DNA of 64,000 bases, from positions 1-64,000 of the forward strand of contig NZ_JAKOAV010000009.1 in assembly GCF_029478095.1 (NCBI RefSeq), written 5' to 3'. The DNA comes from Pelotomaculum isophthalicicum JI. Its GTDB lineage: Bacteria > Bacillota > Desulfotomaculia > Desulfotomaculales > Pelotomaculaceae. Below, piece after piece: positions 18,579-28,636 of the stretch (position 1 is the first letter of the stretch; every line of letters starts with the position of its first letter). A model generated the notes under the pieces. The model saw nothing but the letters and a program-made list of their open reading frames with translations, searched no databases and was not told where the DNA came from. Both the position numbers and the translations under genes were made by a program.

Positions 18579-19190
18579 CTATTGTTTGAACTGCATAAAA
18601 AATAACTCGTGGTACCTGGGACGCAATTTTTCAACTGTTATAACCGCACGGACTTTTTCCAACGCTTTCGAAATATCATCGTTAATAACAATAAAGTCAT
18701 ACTGACGAGCAAGTTCCATTTCACTTATGGCGCAACCCAAACGCTTTTCGATTTCTTCTTTTGAATCTGTGTCTCTTGAAATAAGACGCGACCTTAATTC
18801 GGATTTTGACGGTGGAGCAATAAAAATCAGCACTGCGTCAGGAAAATTTTGCCTTACCTGAAGAGCGCCTTGAATATCAATTTCAAGCATTACATCGTCC
18901 CCTTGTTCAAGGGACTCTTGTACAAATCGCCGCAAAGTTCCATAATAATTGCCATAAACCTCGGCCCATTCGAGAAGTTGATCATTATTAATTAAATTTT
19001 TAAAAACTTCTTTTTTTAAAAAATGATAATGTAACCCGTCCACTTCATCTTTCCTGGGCTGTCTGGTAGTAGCGGAAACAGAAAGACGCAATGAAGGATT
19101 TTCCTTTTGAAGAGCTAAGGAAATGGTTCCTTTTCCCGCACCGGAAGGACCGGATAGTACCAGTAATAAACCTTTTTCCTGCACTGCCAT
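18579..19190 (-). CDS. gmk: Guanylate kinase
   Basis: A 203-residue kinase that phosphorylates GMP to GDP. The P-loop LSGPSGAGKGTI (12-23), the GMP-binding region SATTRQPRKDEVDGLHYHF and the EIDIQGALQV motif are all present. It follows remA by ten bases. Confidence 0.96.
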   Translation of the reverse strand: MAVQEKGLLLVLSGPSGAGKGTISLALQKENPSLRLSVSATTRQPRKDEVDGLHYHFLKKEVFKNLINNDQLLEWAEVYGNYYGTLRRFVQESLEQGDDVMLEIDIQGALQVRQNFPDAVLIFIAPPSKSELRSRLISRDTDSKEEIEKRLGCAISEMELARQYDFIVINDDISKALEKVRAVITVEKLRPRYHELFFMQFKQ

Positions 19191-19200
19191 TTACCTCATG

Positions 19201-19476
19201 TCAATCAGATGAATCTTCATTCTGCGGTATCACTTCTTTGGACACCAATCGATGAGCCACAGTTTCCGGTTGAACTGCGGAAAGAATTACATGATCGCTG
19301 TCCGCGATAATTACAGCTCTGGTACGGCGCCCGTAGGTAGCGTCAATCAGCATGCCCCGATCCCTGGCTTCCGTTATAATCCTTTTTATTGGCGCAGATT
19401 CCGGGCTGACTATGGCGATAATCCGGTTAGCCGAGACGATGTTACCAAAACCGATATTAATCAACTTGATCTCCAT
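19201..19476 (-). CDS. remA: RemA-type extracellular matrix regulator (DUF370)
   Basis: A 91-residue RemA/YlzA protein starting [20 protein letters not shown], with the basic DNA-binding stretch [11 protein letters not shown]. In Bacillus subtilis RemA is a ring-forming DNA-binding activator of matrix and osmoprotection operons. It sits between yicC and gmk, the usual place. Confidence 0.93.
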   Translation of the reverse strand: MEIKLINIGFGNIVSANRIIAIVSPESAPIKRIITEARDRGMLIDATYGRRTRAVIIADSDHVILSAVQPETVAHRLVSKEVIPQNEDSSD

Positions 19477-19523
19477 TACACTTCCCCCTTAGTATTGTCT
19501 TCCCCCAGGTTATATTTATTATT

Positions 19524-20405
19524 TTACTCTATATTCTGAACTTGTTCTCTTATTTTTTCCAACTCACTCTTTACTTCTATGACCAATCTGTTTATCTCAA
19601 GATCGTTTGCCTTTGAGGCGATTGTATTGATTTCCCTGTTCATTTCCTGAATTAAAAAATCAAACTTCCGTCCAACAGCTTCGTCTGCACCCAGACAAGC
19701 ATAAACCTGACTCAAATGACTATCCAATCGCACAGTTTCTTCAGTAATGTTGGAGCGTTCGGCAAACAATGCCGCTTCTGCTGTAATACGTCCAGCGTCC
19801 AACCCACTGTTATTTAGAAAATCATTAAGACGTTTTTCCAACCTTTCCTTGTAATCTTCCACAACATAAGGCGCTCTTTCCCTTATTTTAGCGTTATGGA
19901 TGGCTATTTGTCCGACTCTTTTCCAAATATCCTTAGCCAGCTGTTCTCCTTCTGTCACCCTCATCTTTATTAAATCTTCAAGAGCATTTTCAACTGCTTC
20001 CCTTATAGCTGACCACCATTCTTCCACATTGTCGGCAACTTCTTCCAAAGACATTACACCTGGCAGTACTGTAAGGTGCTTTAGTTTAATTTTGCCCTCC
20101 ACGCCAAGCTCTTCCTGCAGTTCTTTCATTGCCTTATAATACGCCGCTGCTAGAGCTTTGTCAACTTTTACTAAGGCTGTTGTCTCTTCACTGCACTTCT
20201 CTATTCCTAAAAAACAGTCAATTCGCCCGCGAGCTATCTGTGACTGGATTAAACGTTTTATCTGATCTTCCATTGACATAAGCGGGCGCGGCAGCCGTAA
20301 AACCACTTCACAAAAGCGATGGTTCACCGCTTTAAGCTCAACGGTAAATTTTTTACCGCATGCGTTTGCCTCTCCACGTCCATATCCAGTCATGCTTTTT
20401 AACAA
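19524..20405 (-). CDS. yicC: YicC-family endoribonuclease
   Basis: A 293-residue YicC/YloC protein: KSMTGYGRGEA at the N-terminus, the central region VNHRFCEVVLRLP, and the C-terminal signature FLIQEMNREINTIASKAND. YicC proteins are reported endoribonucleases. The TTG start at 20405 is inferred because it gives MLKSMTGYG, like relatives, and lies behind GGTGGGG; ATG at 20393 is the alternative. It is the first gene of the gmk operon. Confidence 0.92.
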   Translation of the reverse strand: MLKSMTGYGRGEANACGKKFTVELKAVNHRFCEVVLRLPRPLMSMEDQIKRLIQSQIARGRIDCFLGIEKCSEETTALVKVDKALAAAYYKAMKELQEELGVEGKIKLKHLTVLPGVMSLEEVADNVEEWWSAIREAVENALEDLIKMRVTEGEQLAKDIWKRVGQIAIHNAKIRERAPYVVEDYKERLEKRLNDFLNNSGLDAGRITAEAALFAERSNITEETVRLDSHLSQVYACLGADEAVGRKFDFLIQEMNREINTIASKANDLEINRLVIEVKSELEKIREQVQNIE

Positions 20406-20620
20406 TTCCCCACCACCCGGTTTCAAACTATTTCTTCATAATAATTTAGTATTATCTATTCTTTTAAAATTATTTTGTAATCCTTTTTCAACAAGTTTAA
20501 GTGACCAGAAAAAGGAATGGGGTGTTATTCGCGCTTGGTAAAAGAAATTCCTTCACAATCAAAAAAATATCTTGGTAAATTATAAAATGTTCTAGTCATC
20601 TATAGCAAGTATTTGGCTAT

Positions 20621-20646
20621 AAAAAAAGCGCTTTTATGCGCTTTAA
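20621..20646 (-). terminator. Terminator of the aminotransferase gene
   Basis: AAAGCGC/GCGCTTT arms around a six-base loop. On the minus strand the stem is followed by TTTTTTT, directly downstream of the aminotransferase stop. Confidence 0.8.
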
Positions 20647-20675
20647 GCATTTCATCCGTAATCCATTTCAGCAGC

Positions 20676-21869
20676 TTATTTTAATTCACTAATAAGCGAA
20701 TTAATCCGGTCCAACCCTTCTTTTAAACCATCCATTGAAATTGCATATGATATTCGCAAATAATCATCATTTCCAAAAGCCAATCCAGGTACTACCGCTA
20801 CTTGGGTTTCATCAAGCAGGATTGCGGCCAAATCGCTCGCATTATTAATTATTTTTCCTTTAAATGACTTACCGAAGCAATTTTTTACATTGGGGAACAA
20901 GTAAAAAGCGCCATCGGGCTTGGTACAAGTAATGCCGGGAATAGCCCTTAAACGATCAAGAGCATAATCCCTCCGCCTGGTATACTCAGCCACCATCCTG
21001 CTGACTGGCTCCTGCTCACCGGTGAGCGCAACAGTGCTGGCTGCCTGCGCGATAGAGGTAGGGTTCGATGTGGAATGACTCTGCAAGTCGGCCATAGCTG
21101 ATGCAACAGAGGTTGTCGCGGCGGCATAACCAATTCGCCAACCAGTCATCGCATAAGCTTTTGAAACGCCATTAATTACTACTGTCCGCTCTTTTAGTTC
21201 CTGTGAAAGAGATGCAATGCTGACATGCCGGGTGTCATCGTAAATCAATTTCTCATATATTTCATCGGAAATTACTGTAATATCGTGTTTAATGATGACC
21301 TCTCCAAGAGCTTCAAGCTCTATTTCAGAGTAAACCGCACCCGTGGGATTACTGGGGGAATTCAATATTAATAATTTAGTGCGTGAATTAATTGCTGCTT
21401 CCAATTCTGCCGGTGTTAATTTAAAATCGTTATCTTCCCGCGTTTCTACGAACCTTGCCTCAGCCCCGGCCAGTTTTATTTGTTCCAGATAACTTACCCA
21501 GTATGGAGATGGGAGAATCACTTCATCTCCTGACTGAACCAATACCTGGATAGCGTTATAAAGAGAGTGTTTCGCGCCTGCGGACACAACAATCTGGGCT
21601 AACTTATAGTCCAGACCCTGATCAATCTTAAATTTTTGGCATATAGCCTCTCTTAATTCATTTGTTCCTGCAACAGGCGTGTATTTTGTCATACCACCCC
21701 ATACAGCAGCAACAGCTGCTTCTTTTATATGATCAGGCGTATCAAAATCTGGTTCACCTGCTCCGAAACCGATAACGCTAATGCCCCGGCTCTTCATTTC
21801 TTTTGCCTTGGCATCTATTGCCAAAGTCGGGGACGGACTGATCATTTGTGCCCTGCTGGATAATCTCAT
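20676..21869 (-). CDS. Class I/II aspartate aminotransferase
   Basis: A 397-residue fold-type I PLP enzyme. It has GFGAGEPDFDTP, LNSPSNPTGAVYS, the PLP Lys in NGVSKAYAMTGWRIGY, and the C-terminal carboxylate-binding Arg in YLRISYA. This pattern is that of AspB/AspC-type enzymes exchanging amino groups between aspartate and 2-oxoglutarate. Closely related prephenate-accepting enzymes cannot be excluded. The ATG at 21869 is nine bases after AAGGAGG; a TTG at 21875 is too close. It is a single gene with its own terminator. Confidence 0.9.
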   Translation of the reverse strand: MRLSSRAQMISPSPTLAIDAKAKEMKSRGISVIGFGAGEPDFDTPDHIKEAAVAAVWGGMTKYTPVAGTNELREAICQKFKIDQGLDYKLAQIVVSAGAKHSLYNAIQVLVQSGDEVILPSPYWVSYLEQIKLAGAEARFVETREDNDFKLTPAELEAAINSRTKLLILNSPSNPTGAVYSEIELEALGEVIIKHDITVISDEIYEKLIYDDTRHVSIASLSQELKERTVVINGVSKAYAMTGWRIGYAAATTSVASAMADLQSHSTSNPTSIAQAASTVALTGEQEPVSRMVAEYTRRRDYALDRLRAIPGITCTKPDGAFYLFPNVKNCFGKSFKGKIINNASDLAAILLDETQVAVVPGLAFGNDDYLRISYAISMDGLKEGLDRINSLISELK

Positions 21870-22094
21870 TTTCAAGCTCCTCCTTGCTCAACATCGAACC
21901 AGGTAGTCAATACACTTAATTTAAACAAATCTATCTATATGCATAGGTTATCATATATCCTATTCAATTTTAGCCACTATGTTATCCTGTTGCAACACTA
22001 TCCCGATATGTATACATTATTATTAAAAGTATAACAAATAATTCCATGCCAACCGCTCAACTCACTATCAGTTAAAGGAAATAAATTCAAAAAC

Positions 22095-22991
22095 TTATCT
22101 ACCTTGAAAACTCATAAATAATTCTAAAATATATGGAATGAATATAATTATAAGTGAATAGTATAATTTTTTCCTATTTTTAACTCTTCTTTCATTTAAG
22201 AATATTTCAACTGAGGGATATAGTTCAATCATATATTCAAGATATTTAGTAGTAAGGGGTATTGCCAAAAATAGCCAAATAAATATATATAACAATGCGC
22301 CTATCAGGAAGGCTATTATTTCATTTGGTATTGAAATAAAAAAGTTTTGCTCCAGATCCAAAATGCTCATACAGATCCTAAAAAAAGAAAAGACAGAGCC
22401 GGCAAGAATTACGCTAAATATTAATTCCAGAGAGAAACTCATTTCATACCAATATTTTCTCTTATTACTACATTTGTTAATGATACTATCAAATAATGTT
22501 GCGACTTCATTAACCCAGTTTGGATTAACTCCTCTTATTTCATATCTATTGTCATAAGTATTTATTATTCCACTATGCTCTCTAACAACAAACAAGATTT
22601 TCCTTTTTAAGCTTGAACATTCAAATTTAATCCTTATTGCATTAACGGATATCTTTAATTTATCCAATAACTCCAACCAGTTATTGCCACTCGTAGTTAA
22701 TGTCTTTTCACCTGCTGTTACGGTGAATGACAAATCAACAGATTTCGCAAATATATTATCCAGGTTGTCAGAATTATCTGTAAAGCCTTCAAGCTTTTTT
22801 AACTTATTAACTATTTCTTTCTTCCAATCCTGTTCATCCTCAGGCGGTTCATTTTCCACAAAGTATTTTTCATATATCTTTTTCAAATCTTCTATAGCCT
22901 TTTTCTTTTCATTCATAAATATTTCCAGCAACGCACTAACGTTTTCTAATCTAAATGTACAGAAAGAAATATTATATTCTACTTTTTCCAT
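22095..22991 (-). CDS. Unrecognised AT-rich protein with C-terminal membrane segments
   Basis: A 298-residue protein I do not recognise. The first 180 or so residues are hydrophilic and charged (EKYFVENEPPEDEQDWKKE, then RYEIRGVNPNWVNEV). Three hydrophobic segments follow, near 188-210, 226-249 and 274-293. Codon use is visibly richer in A/T than in its neighbours, which suggests horizontal acquisition. It stands alone between the aminotransferase and dapF. A soluble head followed by membrane spans would fit a membrane effector or sensor, but nothing in the sequence proves this. Confidence 0.6.
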   Translation of the reverse strand: MEKVEYNISFCTFRLENVSALLEIFMNEKKKAIEDLKKIYEKYFVENEPPEDEQDWKKEIVNKLKKLEGFTDNSDNLDNIFAKSVDLSFTVTAGEKTLTTSGNNWLELLDKLKISVNAIRIKFECSSLKRKILFVVREHSGIINTYDNRYEIRGVNPNWVNEVATLFDSIINKCSNKRKYWYEMSFSLELIFSVILAGSVFSFFRICMSILDLEQNFFISIPNEIIAFLIGALLYIFIWLFLAIPLTTKYLEYMIELYPSVEIFLNERRVKNRKKLYYSLIIIFIPYILELFMSFQGR

Positions 22992-23023
22992 ATTTCTCCC
23001 CTTCTTTTACCAAAAACGCTTGG

Positions 23024-23869
23024 TTAGTAATTAAATATCGGATAATCCCCCGTAAAAACCTCTTCAGCGGGACCGGTCATATATATATGATTGTTTGCCG
23101 CCCATTCAATAAAAAGAACGCCTGCCTTCAGGCGCACGGATAATTGACGCCGGGTATAACCATTTATTGCACTAGCCACCGCCGCGGCACAAGCTCCTGT
23201 GCCGCAAGCCATAGTCTCACCGGCTCCTCTTTCCCAAACCCTCATATATACCTCATCCTGGTTATCTACCTGAACAAACTCCACATTGGTTTTACAAGGA
23301 AACAGGTGGTGTTTCTCCAGTAAAGGACCGGCTGTCTGAAGAGGTATCTGTTCAACATCCGGCACAAAGATAACACAATGCGGGTTACCCATTGAAACAG
23401 CGGTTACATTGTAGATTATGCCGCCTGCTTCCAATGGTTCGTTAACAACTTTTCCGGGCGGTCCTTCCATGGGTATCTCCGACCTTTGCAGCCGGGGTTC
23501 ACCCATATCAACCCGTATCATACTTACCCGTTCGTTTTCAATGATCAGTTCTGGAATCATAATCCCGGCCAGCGTTTCTACTTTTATTTTATTTTTTCTC
23601 ACTATGCCATGCTCGAAAAGGTACTTGGCGGCACAGCGAATCACATTCCCGCACATCTCAGCCTCACTGCCGTCTGAATTAAAAATGCGCATTTTTATGT
23701 CGGCCACTTCCGAAGTAAGAAGCGGCACCAGACCATCTGCCCCAATTCCAAAATGGCGGTCACAAGCCTTAACTGCGATACCAGGGAAATCATCCGGTAT
23801 GAATTTTTCTTCAATATAATCAGCCAATATAAAGTCATTACCAAGACCCTGTACCTTTGTAAAACGCAA
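23024..23869 (-). CDS. dapF: Diaminopimelate epimerase
   Basis: A 281-residue enzyme converting LL- to meso-diaminopimelate for lysine and peptidoglycan. The two catalytic cysteines are in [10 protein letters not shown] and [13 protein letters not shown]. The N-terminus, [13 protein letters not shown], is typical. The start codon is TTG at 23869 behind GGGGG; a nearby ATG at 23876 is out of frame. No adjacent dap genes are seen. Confidence 0.95.
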   Translation of the reverse strand: MRFTKVQGLGNDFILADYIEEKFIPDDFPGIAVKACDRHFGIGADGLVPLLTSEVADIKMRIFNSDGSEAEMCGNVIRCAAKYLFEHGIVRKNKIKVETLAGIMIPELIIENERVSMIRVDMGEPRLQRSEIPMEGPPGKVVNEPLEAGGIIYNVTAVSMGNPHCVIFVPDVEQIPLQTAGPLLEKHHLFPCKTNVEFVQVDNQDEVYMRVWERGAGETMACGTGACAAAVASAINGYTRRQLSVRLKAGVLFIEWAANNHIYMTGPAEEVFTGDYPIFNY

Positions 23870-23903
23870 TATTCATACCCCCGAATTTGATATATCTATT
23901 ATT

Positions 23904-26699
23904 TTACCCTAATCGCACCCTCAGGTACATCATTTTTTTCTCATATTTACCAACAATATGTCGAAACAACATGCCAATAACGGAAGGTATTACAGAAATA
24001 AACAGAACACAAGCCCATTTCAAAACGTTTAAATGTACGACATGAAAATATGACTGCAAGAATGGCGCATAATTCATTGCAACTTGTAATACACAAGATA
24101 TTAACACTGTCCCCGTCAAATAGGGATTTATAAAAAGACCCTCACGGAGACCGGCGTGCGATTCATTATGACAAGTTAAAACAAAGAATAGCTGGGAAAA
24201 AACTAGCGTATTGAAGGCCATGGTACGGGCAAGCGAGGTTTCTCCCATGGAAAGCCCGGTAAAAAATGCCAGAACTATACTCATACTGATAACCGCCCCG
24301 TCGGCAACAAATTGCCAGGCCAGTTTCCTGTCAAGAACATTGTCCCCCAAATGGCGGGGTGGCCGTATCATAAGATTGCGATCATTAGGCCCCAGTCCTA
24401 AAGTCATCGCAGGTAAAAAATTACTGATAGCGTTTACCCATAAGATCTGAACCGGCAGCAAAGGTATTGGCAGCCCCGCCAATAAAGCGAGAAGCGTAGT
24501 AAATACTTCCCCTGTGTTGCAAGAAAGAAGAAAACGTATTGATTTACGCACGTTATTATAGATTCCCCGTCCTTCTTCAATCACTGCTGCAATACTGCCA
24601 AAATGATCTTCCTCAAGAAATATGTCGGAAACTTCCTTTGTCTTTTCATTACTGGAATAACCCATGGCAATACCAATATCTGCCTCACTGACAGTCCCGG
24701 CATCTTCCAGTCCACTTCCAGTTACGGCAACTACATGTCCTAACTGTTTTAATGCCTTTATTATTCGTAGCTTTTGCTTTGGTGTAACCCTGGCGCACAC
24801 TGAAACTTGATTGATGTAGGCACGTAACTGTTCATTTGACATACGGTCCAAACCACTGCCGGTAAGGATATTTTCTTCTTTGGCAATAACACCCACTTTA
24901 CTAGCTTGTGCACGCGCGGTGAAACGTTGGTCTCCCGTTAACAGCATTACTTTTATAGCAGCCCGGTGGCAAGTTTGCACCGCTTTTAACGCCGCGGGTT
25001 TAACCGGATCGAGCATCCCGGCTAAACCGAGAAAAATCAACTGTTGTTCAATAATTTCTTCAGAAATATTTCCAGCATCGTCAGGAATCTGCTTATAAGC
25101 AAAAGCCAGCACCTGGAGCGCCTCTTTTGTCATTGAGGTGTTATATGCCATGATTTCCCCTTTGTCATGGGCTGACAAGGGCACTATTTTTCCGTTAATA
25201 TAACCATGAGTGCAACGCTCCAACAGCACTTCCGGCGCGCCCTTCACATAAACTGACATGGCTCCGGAAGGCTCCCGGTACACTACGGCCATTCTTTTGC
25301 GTTCGGGATCAAAAGGCAGTTCGGCCACCCTCTGTTCATGCAACTCTAACCTTTCCCGCCAAAATCCTGCCTTAGCGGCCATAACGAGAAGCGCCCCTTC
25401 TGTTGAATCCCCCTTTACCGACCATTTCCCGCTTGTCCGGCCTCCCGTCAGACCTCTAAAAAGTCCGGCAATATTAATACTGCCGCGTTTTAAGACTGCA
25501 TTGTTACAGAGAGCAGCCGCTTTAACCAATAAGTTAAAATGTAACTCATGCTTGTCCCCGGTAAAACCACCCTTGGGATCATAACCTTCCCCTGTTACTT
25601 CCAGAGTACGCCCGCCAACCATAATTTTTTTCACAATTTTTTCGTTTTTGGTAAAGGTTCCTATTTTATTTGAACAGATCACCGTGGTACAACCAAGATT
25701 GGTGATAGAAGTGAGTTTACGGATAACAGCGCCACGTTTGCTCATTCGCTTTGCGCCGATAGCCAGTGCAACTGTGACGATTGACGGAAGACCTGCTGGG
25801 ATAGCCGCTACAGCCAGACATAAACCCGCCAGGCATATCGCGCGGAACTCCTCACCTTTAACCATCAATATCGCCAAAATTAATACACAGGTAAATAGAC
25901 AAAAAGCAGACATAACCTTGTAGAAAAGTTCCAGACAGTGTTTTATCGGTGCCTGATAACGTTCATCCGACATACTAATTCCATTTATGTAACCGATCGC
26001 GGTTGCCATGCCGGTGTGAACAACAACACCACACCCCTGCCCCTTGACAATCACTGTATTCATATAGGCTAGATTAAGATTGTCTATTAAGGCCAGTTCT
26101 TCGCCGGGTAGGACATCTTTTGTTTTTCTAACCGGCACTGATTCTCCCACAAGGGCTGACTCATCAACTTCTAATTTTTCAGTCAGTAGCAGGCGCAGGT
26201 CTGCCGGAACCAGATCCCCTTCCGCCAAAAGAACAATATCCCCCGGTACCAGCTCCGCGGCAGGAACTTTGCGCTCATGCCCACCGCGTATTACCTTTGC
26301 TGTAGGCATGGTTATTCGTTTTAATGTATTAATAAAGCGTTTTGCGCGGTATTCTTGAATACTGCCAAGAATTGCCGCTGTTGTTGCAACAACCATCAAA
26401 GCTACAGCATCATTATATTCAAGGCAAATAATTGAAATAGCAATCGCCGCTAAAAGCGCCAGCATTCCAATGCTTGCAAGCTGCTTAAAGAAAAGTTGAT
26501 GTAATGATACTTTTGCATTCCGGACCAATTGATTTGGTCCAAATCTTAATAACCTTTCACTGACCTCCTTTTCAGACAACCCGTTCTTCAGGTCAGTTTT
26601 AAAATATTCTAAAATCTCCGTCTCAGTCATGGCATGCCATTGCCCGGGCAAAACAACCACCCCTTGTCCTTTTTCCTGATTATTCCTAAACATATTCAT
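23904..26699 (-). CDS. P2-type ATPase homologue with degenerate catalytic and ion-binding residues
   Basis: A full-length 931-residue P-type ATPase of the SERCA/YloB (P2A) architecture with no stop or frameshift. Retained are the N-terminal cation-ATPase domain, KGAPE (486-490), LPFDPERKRM, TGD (588-590), and the M5 residues N728 and E731. Altered are the phosphorylation motif DKTGT, which reads NKIGT with Asn at 344; the A-domain TGES, which reads VGES (184); the hinge GDGxND, which reads GSGLED (661-666); the M4 PEGLP, which reads PAGLP (302); and the M6 Asp that ligates Ca2+, which reads Asn (760). Without the Asp no phosphoenzyme can form, so active transport is not expected. It is divergent from rqcH, as yloB is from yloA in Bacillus. 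Confidence 0.9.
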   Translation of the reverse strand: MNMFRNNQEKGQGVVVLPGQWHAMTETEILEYFKTDLKNGLSEKEVSERLLRFGPNQLVRNAKVSLHQLFFKQLASIGMLALLAAIAISIICLEYNDAVALMVVATTAAILGSIQEYRAKRFINTLKRITMPTAKVIRGGHERKVPAAELVPGDIVLLAEGDLVPADLRLLLTEKLEVDESALVGESVPVRKTKDVLPGEELALIDNLNLAYMNTVIVKGQGCGVVVHTGMATAIGYINGISMSDERYQAPIKHCLELFYKVMSAFCLFTCVLILAILMVKGEEFRAICLAGLCLAVAAIPAGLPSIVTVALAIGAKRMSKRGAVIRKLTSITNLGCTTVICSNKIGTFTKNEKIVKKIMVGGRTLEVTGEGYDPKGGFTGDKHELHFNLLVKAAALCNNAVLKRGSINIAGLFRGLTGGRTSGKWSVKGDSTEGALLVMAAKAGFWRERLELHEQRVAELPFDPERKRMAVVYREPSGAMSVYVKGAPEVLLERCTHGYINGKIVPLSAHDKGEIMAYNTSMTKEALQVLAFAYKQIPDDAGNISEEIIEQQLIFLGLAGMLDPVKPAALKAVQTCHRAAIKVMLLTGDQRFTARAQASKVGVIAKEENILTGSGLDRMSNEQLRAYINQVSVCARVTPKQKLRIIKALKQLGHVVAVTGSGLEDAGTVSEADIGIAMGYSSNEKTKEVSDIFLEEDHFGSIAAVIEEGRGIYNNVRKSIRFLLSCNTGEVFTTLLALLAGLPIPLLPVQILWVNAISNFLPAMTLGLGPNDRNLMIRPPRHLGDNVLDRKLAWQFVADGAVISMSIVLAFFTGLSMGETSLARTMAFNTLVFSQLFFVLTCHNESHAGLREGLFINPYLTGTVLISCVLQVAMNYAPFLQSYFHVVHLNVLKWACVLFISVIPSVIGMLFRHIVGKYEKKMMYLRVRLG

Positions 26700-26831
26700 T
26701 TCAGTTTAGAAAAATACCGTTTTAACCTCTTATGCCGAATAGCTGTCAAACTAAATATTTTCCAAGACACTGCTTTTGTTATAAAATAAAAAAGATGTTA
26801 ATGGCAACGAGTTGTATTGAGGGGATATAGC

Positions 26832-28625
26832 ATGCCTTTTGACGGCCTTGTACTAGCGGCAGTGACAAGAGAACTAAAGGAAAAGCTGGTGGGCGGGCGA
26901 ATCGAAAGAGTTTACCAGCCAAGTAAAGATGAGATAATCCTATTAGTGCACCGGCCAGGATTCAGGGGACGTTTACTTCTTTCGGCCAATGCAAAAAACG
27001 CACGGGTTCACATAACTACTTCAGCCGGGGAAAATCCCGCCACCCCTCCTCTTTTTTGCATGGTTTTGCGTAAATACCTGGAGGGTGGGCGCATTATCAG
27101 CTTTACACAACCTGAATTGGAACGTGTATTTATAATGAAGATAGAGTCAAGAGACGAGTTCGGCAATCCTTCACCCAAGCACCTGATCTGTGAAACCATG
27201 GGCAAGCATAGCAATATCATCCTGGTAGATCCCATCAATAATTTTATCGTTGACGGTATTAAACGTTATTCTCACAGTGTCAGCAGATACAGAGAAGTAT
27301 TACCTGGACGCCCGTATCTATCTCCGCCGCCCCAGAAAAAATTAAACCCTTTTACGGTTGACGAAGAGCTGTTCCGCCTTACCAGTCTTAAATCGCCGCT
27401 GGATACCCCCCTTCCGGCTCTGCTGCAAAAGTGCCTCGGGGGTATGAGTACCGTCACTTGCCGGGAAATTGTTTTTCGGGCCAATTTATCGCCGGACATT
27501 ATTCTGGATCAGTGTGGCGATTATGAACTCAGGTCGCTGTGGAGAGCATTACAAGAATTTATTCTACCAGCCGGTGAAGGCTGTTTCGAGCCATGCCTTA
27601 CATGCAGTCCAAAAGGCAAATTTCAGGATTTTGCCGCAATTAATCTGACGCATACCGGGTTAAAGAGAATAAACGGTGAGATGAACTTCCTTTTAGACCT
27701 TTTCTTTATGGAATATACAAAAAATGACCGGCTCAAGAAAGAAAAAAACATTCTCTTAAGCTTGCTTAATAAAGAAATAAATAAGTTGGGGAAAAAGTTG
27801 GATCTATATGTGAAAGGCCTGGACGAAACCGCTGGGGCAGGCAAACTGAAACTATACGGAGAATTGCTCACCGCTAACATTTACCGGTTGGAAAAAGGGC
27901 TCACTGAAGTATCTTTAGAAAACTACTATGGAAATGGGCCTCAGGTTGTAACCATACCCCTGAATCCGCACCGCTTTCCGTCTGAGAATGCTCAGTCATA
28001 CTTTAAACAATATTTGAAAGCCAAAAATACACACATGGCGTTAAAGACCCAGATTATACGGACTCGTGAAATACTTGATTATGTGGAAGGAATCAAAACA
28101 GCCCTGGAGCAAACTGTTGAAATATCCGGTTTAGAAGAAATTAGACAGGAACTAATCGAACAGGGATTTATCAAACAACCTCTGCAAAAATCATCCATAA
28201 GAAAAAAAACAAAAGATAAACATAAACATAAACCAGTATTTTTATCTTTCCGTTCTTCAGACGGTTTTCAGTTGTTTGCGGGAAAAAATAATAAACAAAA
28301 TGATTTATTAACCTTGAAGTTGGCGCAGGAAAATGACTTGTGGCTGCACGCGAAAGACATTCCCGGCGCTCATGTGATTATCAGAACAGAGGGCAAGGAA
28401 GTACCTCAAGCAACATTGGCGGAAGCAGCAAGTCTGGCGGCATATTTCAGTAAAGCGCGGGAATCAAAGAGTGTTCCTGTTGACTACACAAAAATAAAAC
28501 ATGTCAGCAAACCTAATAACGCGCGGCCGGGGATGGTTATATATGAGCAACAAAAAACGATAATGGGCGTACCTGATGAGGATCTGGCAACGAGGCTCAT
28601 TATCGAAGATAAAAGAAAAGATTGA
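26832..28625 (+). CDS. rqcH: Rqc2 homologue RqcH (NFACT family)
   Basis: A 597-residue NFACT protein, formerly annotated as fibronectin-binding FbpA/YloA. The NFACT-N domain starts MPFDGLVLAAVTRELKEKL, a long coiled-coil region follows (about 280-450), and the C-terminal NFACT-R domain has LWLHAKDIPGAHVIIRT. RqcH binds stalled 50S-peptidyl-tRNA complexes and adds C-terminal Ala tails. The ATG at 26832 follows GAGGGGATATAG. Its divergent neighbour is the P-type ATPase homologue, the yloA/yloB arrangement. Confidence 0.93.
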   Translation: MPFDGLVLAAVTRELKEKLVGGRIERVYQPSKDEIILLVHRPGFRGRLLLSANAKNARVHITTSAGENPATPPLFCMVLRKYLEGGRIISFTQPELERVFIMKIESRDEFGNPSPKHLICETMGKHSNIILVDPINNFIVDGIKRYSHSVSRYREVLPGRPYLSPPPQKKLNPFTVDEELFRLTSLKSPLDTPLPALLQKCLGGMSTVTCREIVFRANLSPDIILDQCGDYELRSLWRALQEFILPAGEGCFEPCLTCSPKGKFQDFAAINLTHTGLKRINGEMNFLLDLFFMEYTKNDRLKKEKNILLSLLNKEINKLGKKLDLYVKGLDETAGAGKLKLYGELLTANIYRLEKGLTEVSLENYYGNGPQVVTIPLNPHRFPSENAQSYFKQYLKAKNTHMALKTQIIRTREILDYVEGIKTALEQTVEISGLEEIRQELIEQGFIKQPLQKSSIRKKTKDKHKHKPVFLSFRSSDGFQLFAGKNNKQNDLLTLKLAQENDLWLHAKDIPGAHVIIRTEGKEVPQATLAEAASLAAYFSKARESKSVPVDYTKIKHVSKPNNARPGMVIYEQQKTIMGVPDEDLATRLIIEDKRKD

Positions 28626-28636
28626 TTAGAGATTAA

